From Lachnospiraceae bacterium (GTDB taxonomy: Bacteria; Bacillota; Clostridia; Lachnospirales; Lachnospiraceae): a stretch of DNA of 64,000 bases. Below are positions 1 through 8,132 of this stretch, one piece after another. Made by a program: the position numbers and the translations under genes. Every line of letters begins with the position of its first letter. The stretch's first letter is position 1. The notes beneath the pieces were generated by a model. That model was given only the letters and a program-made list of their open reading frames with translations. It was not told where the DNA came from and made no database searches. The stretch covers positions 17,817-81,816 of the forward strand of contig JAFUMV010000042.1 in assembly GCA_017482485.1 (NCBI GenBank), read 5' to 3'.

Positions 1-1
1 A

Positions 2-586
2 ATCACGCCGCTGGGGGTTTCTCTGATCCATCGGGGAGCTGTGCACAGCGAGAGACACTTTGAAGAGACGAATGTCATATTTCTGGGCTTTGAGTCAACG
101 CTCACTTTGCCGGATGGCGTCTGGAATGATATGGGGGAACTGCGGCCTCTGTTTTGTGATATTGTGAGAGAAGTCAGAAATCAGGAATGGGGTTATGAGA
201 AAATTATTTCTTTAAAAATTCAGGAAATTCTGACCTGGCTGGAACGCAAAAGCTGCGGTGAGAGCAGCCGCGTTCGGAATCTGGAATTTTGTAAGCAGTA
301 TATAGAAGAAAATTATATGCAGGATGTTTCCGTAGGGGAGCTGGCCGGAATGTGCGGTTACAGCAGTGACCGTTTCCGGCATCTGTTTGCGGAAAAATTC
401 GGCCTTTATCCTCAGAATTATCTGGTATCTGTGCGCCTGGAGAATGCCCGCCATCTTCTGAAATCCACGAACTACAGCTGCGTGGAAATCGCCATGATGT
501 GCGGATTTTCAGACAGCAGTCAGATGACCAAGATGATGAAGAAAAAATATGGCCGGACACCCCGGGAAATCCGAAATATTTTGTAA
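2..586 (+). CDS. AraC-family transcriptional regulator, 5' end missing at window edge
   Basis: The reading frame is open from base 2, so the true start lies before the window; a GTG at 41 is only an internal candidate. The C-terminal ~100 residues form a two-helix-turn-helix AraC domain: the first HTH contains VGELAGMCGYSSDRFRHLF, the second VEIAMMCGFSDSSQMTKMM, and it ends with the usual KKYGRTPREIR. The N-terminal part visible (RGAVHSERHFEETNVIFLGF) resembles the end of a cupin-like sensory domain. Such proteins normally activate sugar-use genes, so the downstream sugar symporter and deacetylase are plausible targets. The family is certain; the ligand cannot be told. Confidence 0.9.
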   Translation: MTPLGVSLIHRGAVHSERHFEETNVIFLGFESTLTLPDGVWNDMGELRPLFCDIVREVRNQEWGYEKIISLKIQEILTWLERKSCGESSRVRNLEFCKQYIEENYMQDVSVGELAGMCGYSSDRFRHLFAEKFGLYPQNYLVSVRLENARHLLKSTNYSCVEIAMMCGFSDSSQMTKMMKKKYGRTPREIRNIL

Positions 587-588
587 TC

Positions 589-616
589 TTTACCGCATTT
601 GAATATATGGTATAAT
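589..616 (+). promoter_or_regulatory. Candidate sigma-A promoter for the symporter/deacetylase operon
   Basis: TTTACC (589-594), a 16-bp spacer and a perfect TATAAT (611-616), about 100 bp ahead of the symporter start. The -35 is weak, fitting an activator-dependent promoter next to an AraC gene. Confidence 0.5.
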
Positions 617-717
617 AGTCACAGGAGCATTGAACTTACAGGCAGCGCATCGGGGGTGCTTAACTGCTTTGTACAGATGAAAAACTGCAGTGAATGCGTA
701 TACAAAGGAGAGGTATG

Positions 718-2196
718 ATGGAAGATTTAAAACTCAGAAAGAAAAATTTGCTCATGTTCCCTCTGGGAACTGTGGGCCGGGATATGGTCTACTGCCTGGT
801 TACCAATTTCCTGCTCACCTACATTATGTTTACCAAGGGACTGACCAACGCGCAGCTGGCGGCTGTGACCGCTATCATGGTGGCAGCCCGGGTGTTTGAC
901 GCCTTAAACGATCCTGTCATGGGCAATATTATTGAAAGCACCCGTACCAAATGGGGCAAGTTCAAACCATGGCTTGTGAGCGGCATTCTGCTGACCTCGC
1001 TGGTTGTCGGAGTAGTGTTCAATTCAAAGCTTCAGGGCTGGAGTTTCATCGTGCTGTTTGCCATTTTTTATTTCAGCTACAGCATTGCGTATACGATGCA
1101 TGATATTTCCTACTGGGGAATGATTCCGGCACTCAGTTCCGATGCTGCTGCAAGAGATCAGTTTACATCCCGGGCAACGCTGTTTGCGGGAATCGGCGGA
1201 ACTCTGGCCTCTATTCTGATTCCCATGCTCACCACGGGTGCATATGCGTTGGGGGGAAGCGCAACGGTGGCTTACGGCATCATTGCCGTTGCGATCGGCA
1301 TTTTGTCGCCGCTTTTTATGTGCTTTACAGTATTCGGCGTTCGGGAACGAAGAGAAGAGACGAAGGAAAAAGCGCCTTCTGTCGGGTTAAAAAATATAAT
1401 GAAAACTTTTACGGGAAATGACCAGCTTTTGTGGATTTCACTGATTTTTCTGATTCAGCAGATCGGAAATGGAATTGTGGTCGGCGGCATCGGTTCCACC
1501 TATATTTATTTTGATTTCGGTTACAGCGGCGGCCTTTATTCGATTTTCACCACCATCGGTATGGCGGCAACAGCTTTCCTGATGATTTTTTATCCGACGA
1601 TTTCAAAACGAATCCACAGAAAGCAGCTCATGAACAGGATGATGATGATTTCCGGTGTGGGTTATGCGCTGATGCTTCTTTCCGGGCTGTTTGTGTCATC
1701 TTCCGCAATCCGGTTTGCAGGAGTTGTCATCGGTTATATGCTTTCCAACTTCGGGCAGTACTGTTTCTATCTGATCATGATGATTTCCATCATCAATACG
1801 GTGGAATATAACGAATATAAAAACGGAACCAGAGATGAAGCGATGATCGCTTCCGTCCGTCCTTTTATCACGAAAATGGGTTCTGCGCTCATCGTGGTGA
1901 TTACCTCTGTGAGTTACATGATTTTCGGCGTGACCAATTATACAAATCAGATTTCCGATTTTGAACGTGCTGCTTCCGGTGGTGCTATCACAGAGGCGGA
2001 AAAGTTAAGTGCCATTGAGCGTGTCATCAGCGGTGTACAGCGCGGTCAGACCATCGGTCTGCTGATTTTCATGACGGTTGTTCCCTGTGCATTCATGCTG
2101 GCTTCTCATCTTTTATATCAGAAAAAATATAAACTGGATGAGGAAGAATATGAACGGATCTGCACAGAGATTGCTGTACGCAAAAAGGCTGTTTAG
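718..2196 (+). CDS. GPH-family (MFS_2) sugar:cation symporter
   Basis: A membrane transporter of the glycoside-pentoside-hexuronide:cation symporter family, as in the melibiose carrier and YicJ. It has about 12 hydrophobic segments. The family's N-terminal signature is visible (GTVGRDMVYCLVTNFLLTY), followed by a DALNDPVMGNIIE loop and later EYNEYKNGTRDEA, the GPH loop before the last helices. Length (492 aa) is normal. The ATG at 718 is preferred because AGGAG at 706-710 gives 7-nt spacing; ATGs at 694 and 715 are in frame but worse placed. The PIG-L deacetylase follows after 21 nt, so the two are probably co-transcribed. The substrate is unknown; a glycoside or N-acetylated sugar would fit the neighbour. 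Confidence 0.9.
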   Translation: MEDLKLRKKNLLMFPLGTVGRDMVYCLVTNFLLTYIMFTKGLTNAQLAAVTAIMVAARVFDALNDPVMGNIIESTRTKWGKFKPWLVSGILLTSLVVGVVFNSKLQGWSFIVLFAIFYFSYSIAYTMHDISYWGMIPALSSDAAARDQFTSRATLFAGIGGTLASILIPMLTTGAYALGGSATVAYGIIAVAIGILSPLFMCFTVFGVRERREETKEKAPSVGLKNIMKTFTGNDQLLWISLIFLIQQIGNGIVVGGIGSTYIYFDFGYSGGLYSIFTTIGMAATAFLMIFYPTISKRIHRKQLMNRMMMISGVGYALMLLSGLFVSSSAIRFAGVVIGYMLSNFGQYCFYLIMMISIINTVEYNEYKNGTRDEAMIASVRPFITKMGSALIVVITSVSYMIFGVTNYTNQISDFERAASGGAITEAEKLSAIERVISGVQRGQTIGLLIFMTVVPCAFMLASHLLYQKKYKLDEEEYERICTEIAVRKKAV

Positions 2197-2217
2197 CAGG
2201 CAGAATGAGAGGGAAAT

Positions 2218-2988
2218 ATGGGACTTACTAAAATCGCATTGAAACTGGCTGTACCTGTTCCGAAGATAGATAAATTTGAACGTTACCTTTTTATCGGCCC
2301 CCATCCCGACGATATTGAAATCGGGGCCGGAGCCACGGCGGCAAAACTGGCAGCCTCCGGGAAAAAGGTATGCTTTCTGATCTGTATTGACGGAAGATTC
2401 GGGGACGGAAATGCGCCCGGGGTCAGCAGGCAGCAGCTGGTTGCGCTCCGTAAAAAAGAGGCCTGTCTCTCTGCAAAACAGCTTGGTGTCAGTGATGTTC
2501 GTTTTCTGGGACTGTGTGACGGCGGGTTTTATGATCAGAAAGAACTCATTCAAAAAATTGCAGAAGTGATCGGAGATTTCGGACCGGAGATAATTTTTGC
2601 GCCTGATCCCTGTGTGACCAGCGAATGTCACATCGATCATCTGAATGTGGGAAATGCGGTAAGACAGCTGGCGTGCTTTGCATCCTTTGGCGGCATCATG
2701 GCGCAGTACGGTGCAAAAAGCGCGCCGGTGAAGGCTCTGGCCTATTATATGACAGCAAAGCCCAACCGCTTTGTGAAAACTTCCGGATTTTTGAAAAAAC
2801 AGCTGAACGCAATTTTTACGTGTCATCTCAGCCAGTTTCCCGTAGGCTGTGCGGAAGGAAAATCCATTGAACTTTATTTAAAGCTCCGGGCAGTGGATTT
2901 CGGCCTGCGTTCCGGTAAAGGCTGTGCGGAGGGGTTCCGGGTGCTGGGAAGCACCCATATGCATTGCCTGCCGGAAGCCGGGAAATAG
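2218..2988 (+). CDS. PIG-L/LmbE family deacetylase
   Basis: Zn-dependent N-deacetylase of the LmbE/PIG-L family, which removes acetyl groups from N-acetyl-amino sugars or related amides. The zinc motifs are present: GPHPDDIEIG (His29, Asp31, Asp32) and HIDH (His138, Asp140, His141). The 256-aa length is typical. There is no signal peptide, so it should act in the cytoplasm. It follows the symporter closely, suggesting that an imported amino-sugar conjugate is deacetylated after uptake; this is inference. Other LmbE members act on mycothiol or bacillithiol precursors, which the position next to a sugar importer makes less likely. Confidence 0.85.
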   Translation: MGLTKIALKLAVPVPKIDKFERYLFIGPHPDDIEIGAGATAAKLAASGKKVCFLICIDGRFGDGNAPGVSRQQLVALRKKEACLSAKQLGVSDVRFLGLCDGGFYDQKELIQKIAEVIGDFGPEIIFAPDPCVTSECHIDHLNVGNAVRQLACFASFGGIMAQYGAKSAPVKALAYYMTAKPNRFVKTSGFLKKQLNAIFTCHLSQFPVGCAEGKSIELYLKLRAVDFGLRSGKGCAEGFRVLGSTHMHCLPEAGK

Positions 2989-3010
2989 ACAAATATCAAT
3001 CTGGGGAAAA

Positions 3011-3039
3011 GTGGCCGCTATATGAAGCGGCCGCTTTTT
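3011..3039 (+). terminator. Rho-independent terminator after the deacetylase
   Basis: Stem GTGGCCGCT / AGCGGCCGC with a 6-nt loop, followed by a run of T. Confidence 0.85.
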
Positions 3040-3134
3040 AAATGCCGGGGAGGCTGGAAAACAGGGGGTAATCAGTAATTGGGGCCGTTGATCAGAAAGG
3101 CAATAATTTAGCAGAATCTAAACATAAATTGGCG

Positions 3135-3163
3135 TTGGGAATGCATATGATTTATGATATACT
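3135..3163 (+). promoter_or_regulatory. Candidate promoter for the DUF1538 gene
   Basis: TTGGGA, exactly 17 bp, then TATACT. Transcription would start near 3170, only a few tens of bases before the candidate starts, which argues against the earliest (GTG 3181). Confidence 0.6.
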
Positions 3164-3204
3164 GGAAATAATAAGCTGCTGTGTTCAAGCATTTAAGAAA
3201 GGTG

Positions 3205-4752
3205 ATGAGGCTCAAATTGAACATGACAAAGAAACTGAAGGAAAAATGGCAGGAAGCGGTCCAGGCGGTGCTGCCGATTATCGCGATCGTGCTGATTTTA
3301 TGTTTCAGCATCGCACCGATTTCTCCAAGCATTCTGCTGTGCTTTTTGCTGGGAGCGGTATTTCTGCTGGTGGGCATGATGTTTTTTACCCTGGGAGCGG
3401 AGATTGCCATGACGCCCATGGGCGAAAAAGTCGGAAGCTGTCTGACCAGAAGTAAGAAGCTCAGCATTGTGATACTGCTGGGATTTTTGCTGGGATTTAT
3501 CGTAACCATTTCGGAACCGGATCTGCAGGTGTTGGCGGAGCAGGTGCCTGCGGTGCCCAATATGGTATTGATACTCTCGGTTGCTGTAGGGGTTGGCGTA
3601 TTTCTGGTGGTTGCGCTGTTGCGTATGCTGTTCAGTATTGCACTGCCGCCTCTTCTGGTATTTTTTTACATTATAATTTTTATACTGACGATTTTTGTGC
3701 CGAAGGATTTTCTGGCCGTTGCATTTGATTCCGGCGGTGTGACCACCGGACCGATGACCGTTCCTTTTATTATGGCATTGGGTGTCGGTGTTTCTGCAAT
3801 CCGAAGTGACCGTCATGCTGCGGATGACAGTTTTGGTCTGGTTGCATTGTGTTCCATCGGACCGATTCTGGCGGTTATGATTTTGGGAATGATTTATAAT
3901 CCGGAAGAGAGTTTGTATGTGCCGCCTACGATTCCGGAGGTTTCAGGGTCGGATGAACTGTGGCATCTGTTTTCGGTTGAATTTCCTACATATATGGAAG
4001 AGATTGCAATTTCTCTGCTGCCGATCTTTATTTTTTTCATGATATTCCAGCTGACGGTATTAAAGCTGTCAAAGAGAAAACTGGTGAGAATTCTGATCGG
4101 TCTGGTTTATACATATGTAGGACTTGTGGTATTTTTAACGGGTGTAAATGTTGGATTTATGCCTGCCGGAAATTATCTGGGGCAGGTGTTGGCCGGCGGA
4201 AAACATCCGGAAATCCTGATTCCGATTGCGATGATCATGGGATATTTTATTGTAAAGGCCGAACCTGCGGTTTATGTGCTGAATAAGCAGGTAGAGGAAA
4301 TCACGGACGGAGCGATTTCGGCCAAAGCCATGGGAACAGGACTTTCCGTTGGTGTGGCAATTTCACTGGGACTTGCTATGGTGCGTGTGGTGACGGGGAT
4401 TTCGATTTTGTGGTTTTTGATTCCGGGCTATGCGATTGCACTGGGAATTTCTTTCTTTGTACCAAAAATCTATACGGCCATTGCGTTCGACTCCGGCGGA
4501 GTGGCTTCCGGTCCGATGACAGCGGCATTTTTGCTTCCGCTGGCGCAGGGAGCCTGTATGGCCCTTGGCGGCAACATTGTAACGGATGCATTTGGTGTTG
4601 TAGCGATGGTTGCGATGACACCGCTGATCACAATTCAGGTCATGGGCCTTGCCTCCAGAATTCTGGAGAAGAGAAAGAAAAAGACTATGGCAGTGCAGAC
4701 GCCTGTGCTTGCATTTGATATGCTGGAAGAGGATGCAATTATTGAACTGTAG
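3205..4752 (+). CDS. DUF1538 two-repeat integral membrane protein
   Basis: A polytopic membrane protein of the DUF1538 family with two homologous halves. The diagnostic motif FDSGGVTTGPMT occurs in the first half (bases ~3724-3759) and FDSGGVASGPMT in the second (~4486-4521), each inside hydrophobic helices. It is followed by a PII-like protein, the arrangement expected if a nitrogen/energy sensor gates a transporter. No substrate can be assigned. The start is uncertain: ATG 3205 sits just behind AAGAAAGGTG, ATG 3223 follows GATGAGG at 12 nt, and GTG 3181 is also in frame. Confidence 0.85.
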   Translation: MRLKLNMTKKLKEKWQEAVQAVLPIIAIVLILCFSIAPISPSILLCFLLGAVFLLVGMMFFTLGAEIAMTPMGEKVGSCLTRSKKLSIVILLGFLLGFIVTISEPDLQVLAEQVPAVPNMVLILSVAVGVGVFLVVALLRMLFSIALPPLLVFFYIIIFILTIFVPKDFLAVAFDSGGVTTGPMTVPFIMALGVGVSAIRSDRHAADDSFGLVALCSIGPILAVMILGMIYNPEESLYVPPTIPEVSGSDELWHLFSVEFPTYMEEIAISLLPIFIFFMIFQLTVLKLSKRKLVRILIGLVYTYVGLVVFLTGVNVGFMPAGNYLGQVLAGGKHPEILIPIAMIMGYFIVKAEPAVYVLNKQVEEITDGAISAKAMGTGLSVGVAISLGLAMVRVVTGISILWFLIPGYAIALGISFFVPKIYTAIAFDSGGVASGPMTAAFLLPLAQGACMALGGNIVTDAFGVVAMVAMTPLITIQVMGLASRILEKRKKKTMAVQTPVLAFDMLEEDAIIEL

Positions 4753-4756
4753 CACG

Positions 4757-4792
4757 AACGGTCCGGCATCCTGATGAGATGGACTGTTTTTT
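4757..4792 (+). terminator. Hairpin with T-run between the DUF1538 and PII-like genes
   Basis: AACGGTCC pairs with GGACTGTT (one G-T pair) and is followed by six T. It lies inside the presumed operon and may attenuate expression of the PII-like gene. Confidence 0.55.
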
Positions 4793-4837
4793 AAAAAGAA
4801 GCAGATTTTGCATACGAATTTACATAGTGAGGTTGAT

Positions 4838-5527
4838 ATGAGCGAATTGTATCTGATGGCAACGATCAGCGACCGAAACCAGATCAGAAGATTTCTGGCT
4901 TTTTATAAAGACTACGGTGTTACCGTAACGCTGCTGACCATGGGGAAGGGAACCGCGGCATCAGAAGTGCTGGATTCCTTTGGACTGGAAGCCGCCGAAA
5001 AAGCGCTGTTATTCGGATTTGTAACGGACGTTGAGTGGAAAAAAATCAAAAGCGGTCTGCAGAAGCAGATGAAAATAGACATTCCCGGCAGCGGAATTGC
5101 CTTTACGGTGCCGCTGAGCAGTATCGGCGGGAAAAAGCAGCTGCAGTTTCTCACGGAAGGCCGTGAATTTGAAAAGGGAGAGGAAAGCACATTGAAGGAC
5201 ACAAAGTATGAGCTTTTAGTAGTGGTTGCAAACCAGGGATATACAGAACTGATTATGGATGCCGCAAGAGAAGCCGGCTGCTCCGGTGGAACGGTTATCC
5301 ATGCCAAGGGAACAGGAGCGGAGAAAGCGGAGAAATTCCTGGGCGTTTCCCTGGCATCTGAAAAGGAAATGATTTTTATCGTTTCTAATAAAAAGCTGAA
5401 AAACGGCATCATGAAGGCGATTATGGAGAAGGCCGGAATGGAAAGCAAAGCGAAATCCATCGTATTCTCCCTGCCTGTGACAGAAACAGCGGGCATGCGG
5501 CTGATTGAGGACGCGGAAGAAGAATAA
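4838..5527 (+). CDS. PII-like signalling protein with two tandem ferredoxin-like domains
   Basis: Two successive PII-like domains of about 100 residues are seen. The first begins SELYLMATISDRNQIRRFL with GVTVTLLTMGKGTA at the first turn. The second begins YELLVVVANQGYTELIMDAA with GCSGGTVIHAKGTG, which resembles the T-loop/nucleotide-binding region of PII (GlnB/GlnK) and its relatives. Classical PII proteins are ~112 aa single domains, so this one is a tandem fusion. ATG 4838 is chosen because GAGG lies 5 nt upstream. It probably regulates the DUF1538 protein encoded just before it, by analogy with GlnK-AmtB; the ligand is unknown. Confidence 0.75.
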   Translation: MSELYLMATISDRNQIRRFLAFYKDYGVTVTLLTMGKGTAASEVLDSFGLEAAEKALLFGFVTDVEWKKIKSGLQKQMKIDIPGSGIAFTVPLSSIGGKKQLQFLTEGREFEKGEESTLKDTKYELLVVVANQGYTELIMDAAREAGCSGGTVIHAKGTGAEKAEKFLGVSLASEKEMIFIVSNKKLKNGIMKAIMEKAGMESKAKSIVFSLPVTETAGMRLIEDAEEE

Positions 5528-5539
5528 AGTCTATTGATT

Positions 5540-5568
5540 GGGGTGTGCATGGGATGCGCGCCCCGTTT
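5540..5568 (+). terminator. Stem-loop after the PII-like gene
   Basis: GGGGTGTGCAT pairs with ATGCGCGCCCC (two G-T pairs) around a 3-nt loop; the T tract after it is short (GTTT), so termination may be weak. Confidence 0.6.
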
Positions 5569-5639
5569 CAGCACTCAGGAGTAAGTAATTTTGGGAACCT
5601 GTGAAGTCCTGTTGAAAATCATAATATCAGGGAGGAAAA

Positions 5640-6626
5640 ATGGCAAAGAAGAATAGCAATGAAAATGCAGGAAAAAAAAGAAAAAAGAAGCGCTCCGGTC
5701 TGAAAAATCTTTTGATTTTTCTTGCCGTGCTGGCAATTGTGCTGGGAGGCGGCTGGTATGTGATTGTGAATTCGCTTTATCAGAAGATGAGCTACACCGA
5801 GATTGAGAGCGTAAAAGCGGCGGCAGTAAAGGAGGCCGGTGTAACCAACATTTTGCTGATCGGCAACGATTCCCGGGACAATGGAGAGGACGGCAGATCG
5901 GATGCCATGATTCTGCTTTCCATCAGCGATAAGACAAAAACGATTCAGATGAATTCGTTGCTTCGGGATATGTATGTGGAGATACCGGGACATGGAGGAA
6001 ATCGTCTGAATGCGGCATATGCTTATGGCGGTGCCCAACTTTTAATGGAAACAATTGAACGCAATCTGGGAATTGAAGTGAACCGTTATGTGCAGGTGAA
6101 TTTTGAGGCTTTCGCCAATGTCGTGGATGCGGCAGACGGCGTTGAGCTGGAGCTGACAAACGATGAGGTACAGTTGGTGAACGGTTATCTTGTGGAGTAC
6201 AATATGCTGACGGGGAAGCCGGAGGGGACGGATTATCTGGACAGTTCCGCCAGCGGCATGCTTCATTTAAATGGTCCACAGGCCCTGGCCTACACCCGAA
6301 ATCGCTATATCGGCACAGATTTCGGGCGGACAGAGCGTCAAAGAAAGGTGCTTTCCGCCGTGATAAAAAAGCTTCCCACAGCTCTGATCAAGAATCCGGG
6401 ACAGCTGGTGGACGGGCTTGTGTCTAATCTGAATACGAATCTCACAAGCGGGGAATGTTATAGACTGAGTTTTCAGGCGTGGAAACTGGTCGGATATCAG
6501 CTGGTACAGGGAAGTATCCCGCGGGATGGTACCTGGCAGGATGCAACAATCAATGGCATGGCGGTGCTGCAGGTGGATTTTGATGCCAACAGGGAATATC
6601 TAAGCAGCAGTATTTACGGAGAATAG
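5640..6626 (+). CDS. LytR-CpsA-Psr (LCP) family cell-wall ligase
   Basis: Membrane-anchored LCP enzyme; the family transfers teichoic acids, capsular or other glycans from undecaprenyl phosphate to peptidoglycan. A Lys-rich cytoplasmic tail is followed by one membrane helix (LLIFLAVLAIVLGGGWYVIV) and the LCP domain: NILLIGNDSRD, GRSDAMILLS, MNSLLRDMYVEIPG, and the catalytic-region arginines in LAYTRNRYIG and DFGRTERQR. Length 328 aa is normal. The start has GGGAGG 6 nt upstream. Hairpins on both sides suggest a single-gene unit. The transferred polymer cannot be deduced, though pseudaminic acid genes elsewhere in the window show that this cell makes surface glycans. Confidence 0.92.
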   Translation: MAKKNSNENAGKKRKKKRSGLKNLLIFLAVLAIVLGGGWYVIVNSLYQKMSYTEIESVKAAAVKEAGVTNILLIGNDSRDNGEDGRSDAMILLSISDKTKTIQMNSLLRDMYVEIPGHGGNRLNAAYAYGGAQLLMETIERNLGIEVNRYVQVNFEAFANVVDAADGVELELTNDEVQLVNGYLVEYNMLTGKPEGTDYLDSSASGMLHLNGPQALAYTRNRYIGTDFGRTERQRKVLSAVIKKLPTALIKNPGQLVDGLVSNLNTNLTSGECYRLSFQAWKLVGYQLVQGSIPRDGTWQDATINGMAVLQVDFDANREYLSSSIYGE

Positions 6627-6631
6627 AAGAG

Positions 6632-6674
6632 GAAGCTCTCTGCGACTCAGAAGAGTCGGGAGAGCTTCTGTTTT
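6632..6674 (+). terminator. Terminator of the LCP gene
   Basis: GAAGCTCTC pairs with GAGAGCTTC, with a nested GACTC/GAGTC inner stem, followed by TGTTTT. Confidence 0.8.
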
Positions 6675-6797
6675 GATATGAAACAGAGTGAAAAAGAAGT
6701 GAATTTTGGTAATATAATCAATACTGTCATATATAATATTCTGTTTTTAGAGCAGAAAGTTACAAAAACAGAAGAAAAAATGTAATTTTTTGCATAA

Positions 6798-6834
6798 AAA
6801 ACAGGAAACCATCGATTTACCGGTTTCCTGTTTT
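6798..6834 (-). terminator. Terminator downstream of the micropeptide genes
   Basis: The stem AAAACAGGAAACC / GGTTTCCTGTTTT is flanked by A and T tracts. Read on the minus strand it ends in six T and lies about 40 nt after the second micropeptide stop. It may work in both directions. Confidence 0.75.
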
Positions 6835-6876
6835 AAGGTGTTTTGTATGAAGTTTGTCGTTTATTGTCCATGTCGT

Positions 6877-6951
6877 TTAGTAAGAGATCTTTCTGGAGCA
6901 TACATCATAATAAGTGTCGAGAAAACTTGCGATTGATTTGATAACCTTCAT
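6877..6951 (-). CDS. 24-residue micropeptide, copy 2
   Basis: Short open frame on the minus strand with AGGAGGC exactly 8 nt before ATG. The peptide starts MKVIKSIASFLDTYYD and ends VCSRKISY. It differs from copy 1 in one residue (Ser6 instead of Thr6). The two copies show six synonymous codon differences against this one conservative change, which indicates selection on the protein. The N-terminal half is amphipathic and the C-terminal half has a single Cys18 and basic residues. No function is recognised. Secreted signal, toxin or leader roles are all possible. It is followed by a terminator. Confidence 0.75.
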   Translation of the reverse strand: MKVIKSIASFLDTYYDVCSRKISY

Positions 6952-7029
6952 GGTACTTGCCTCCTATATAGTGGATCTGAATTTTTGTGTTAATGTGTTC
7001 CATATGAAGTTTTAAAATAGCTGCTTCCT

Positions 7030-7104
7030 TTAGTAGGAAATCTTTCTGGAGCATACATCGTAGTAAGTGTCGAGAAAGCTTGCGATTGTTTTGATAACCT
7101 TCAT
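7030..7104 (-). CDS. 24-residue micropeptide, copy 1
   Basis: Minus-strand open frame with AGGAGG ending 8 nt before ATG, the same arrangement as copy 2. It starts MKVIKTIASFLDTYYD and ends VCSRKISY. A promoter (TTGCTA-17-TAAAAT) lies upstream in the intergenic space shared with the LysR gene, and no terminator is visible between the copies, so both are probably on one transcript. Position opposite a LysR gene suggests control by that regulator, as is common for LysR neighbours. The family was not recognised. The longer 88-codon frame overlapping both copies in another phase has no ribosome binding site and no conserved repeat at protein level. Confidence 0.75.
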   Translation of the reverse strand: MKVIKTIASFLDTYYDVCSRKISY

Positions 7105-7154
7105 AGTGTTTACCTCCTGGTGTTGGGAACTTTGTTTTCCCTCTTTCTGATTGT

Positions 7155-7183
7155 ATTTTATCCCCTTGCAATTAAAATAGCAA
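7155..7183 (-). promoter_or_regulatory. Candidate promoter of the micropeptide transcript
   Basis: Read on the minus strand: TTGCTA (7178-7183), 17-bp spacer, TAAAAT (7155-7160). It overlaps the divergent lysR promoter. Confidence 0.55.
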
Positions 7184-7194
7184 ATACATATAAT
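7166..7194 (+). promoter_or_regulatory. Candidate promoter of the LysR gene
   Basis: TTGCAA, 17 bp, TATAAT. It overlaps the micropeptide promoter, so the two transcripts may interfere with each other. Confidence 0.65.
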
Positions 7195-7206
7195 ATAGTA
7201 GTAACG

Positions 7207-7221
7207 ATACCTTTAAGGTAT
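7207..7221. promoter_or_regulatory. Perfect palindrome fitting a LysR box
   Basis: ATACCTTTAAGGTAT is a perfect 15-bp palindrome containing the T-N11-A LysR-box pattern. It lies between the lysR -10 and its ribosome binding site, suited to autorepression. Confidence 0.6.
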
Positions 7222-7235
7222 GAAAGGGGACTGCT

Positions 7236-8132
7236 ATGGATCTTAGATCGCTCCAATATTTTCTTGCAATTGCTCAGGAACTCAACATTACGAAAGCCGC
7301 AGAAGTGCTGCATATGGCACAGCCGCCGCTGAGCAGGCAGCTGCAGCAGCTGGAAGAAGAGCTGGATACGCCGCTTTTCATTCGGGGAAAAAGGAAACTG
7401 GAATTGACAGAGGAAGGCCGTCTTTTGAAAAAAAGAGCAAAGCAGATTTTAAACTTTGTGGATGTGACCAGAACAGAAATCAAAGAAGTATCAGAGGGGG
7501 TGGCAGGAACGCTGCGCATCGGTGCGACACAGACCATTGCAACCACTCTGCTGCCAGGCTGGATTGCGGCTTATAAGAAAAAATATCCCCAGGTGCGCTA
7601 TCACATCTGGAGCGGAAATTCGGATGAAGTGATCGCTCAGCTGGAACATGGACTGGTGGATATCGCAGTGATCAGAGAACCGTATAATCCGGAGAAATTT
7701 AAGGGCGTCAGAATTGCCAAGGAGCCCTGGTGCGTGCTGATTCCCGGGAACAGTCCGCTGGCAGAACTTCCGGGGGACAGCATTGACCTTGCGCTGCTGG
7801 ATGAGCAGGAGCTGATTGTACCGTCCATCGAATCCCGCAGGCGTGAGATGGAGCAATGGTTTGAAACGATTGGGAAAAAGGCGAATATCTGCTGTGAATA
7901 TGCGCCGTTAATCAATGCGCCTTATCTGGTGGAGCAGGGTGTGGGCATTGCAGTTTTGCCTTATTCTGTGAAAAACATTCTGAATCAGAAGAATGTGGTT
8001 TTAAAAAAGATAGCGAATCCTGAAGTAAATTCTTACGTGGCGGTACTGGTGGACAAATATCATCCGCTGTCAAAGGCCGGAGAACGTTTTCTGGAATTGC
8101 GCCATTTGTCGCTGGCAGAGTCACTGGAATAA
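7236..8132 (+). CDS. LysR-family transcriptional regulator
   Basis: Standard 298-aa LysR protein. The winged HTH is at residues 1-60 (MDLRSLQYFLAIAQELNITK, then AAEVLHMAQPPLSRQLQQLE), followed by a linker helix and a periplasmic-binding-protein-like effector domain beginning near GTLRIGATQTIATTLLPGW. The start is supported by AAGGGGA upstream. The gene is divergent from the two micropeptide genes and followed after 68 nt by a MATE exporter. LysR proteins usually bind the shared intergenic region and control both themselves and the divergent gene. The effector is unknown. Co-transcription with the exporter is possible since no terminator is visible between them. Confidence 0.93.
   Translation: MDLRSLQYFLAIAQELNITKAAEVLHMAQPPLSRQLQQLEEELDTPLFIRGKRKLELTEEGRLLKKRAKQILNFVDVTRTEIKEVSEGVAGTLRIGATQTIATTLLPGWIAAYKKKYPQVRYHIWSGNSDEVIAQLEHGLVDIAVIREPYNPEKFKGVRIAKEPWCVLIPGNSPLAELPGDSIDLALLDEQELIVPSIESRRREMEQWFETIGKKANICCEYAPLINAPYLVEQGVGIAVLPYSVKNILNQKNVVLKKIANPEVNSYVAVLVDKYHPLSKAGERFLELRHLSLAESLE

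Noticed and set aside
6905-7171. 88-codon minus-strand frame covering both micropeptide genes
   Set aside because: No ribosome binding site at its start, and its repeat is out of phase with the conserved codons; the synonymous pattern supports the two 24-residue frames.
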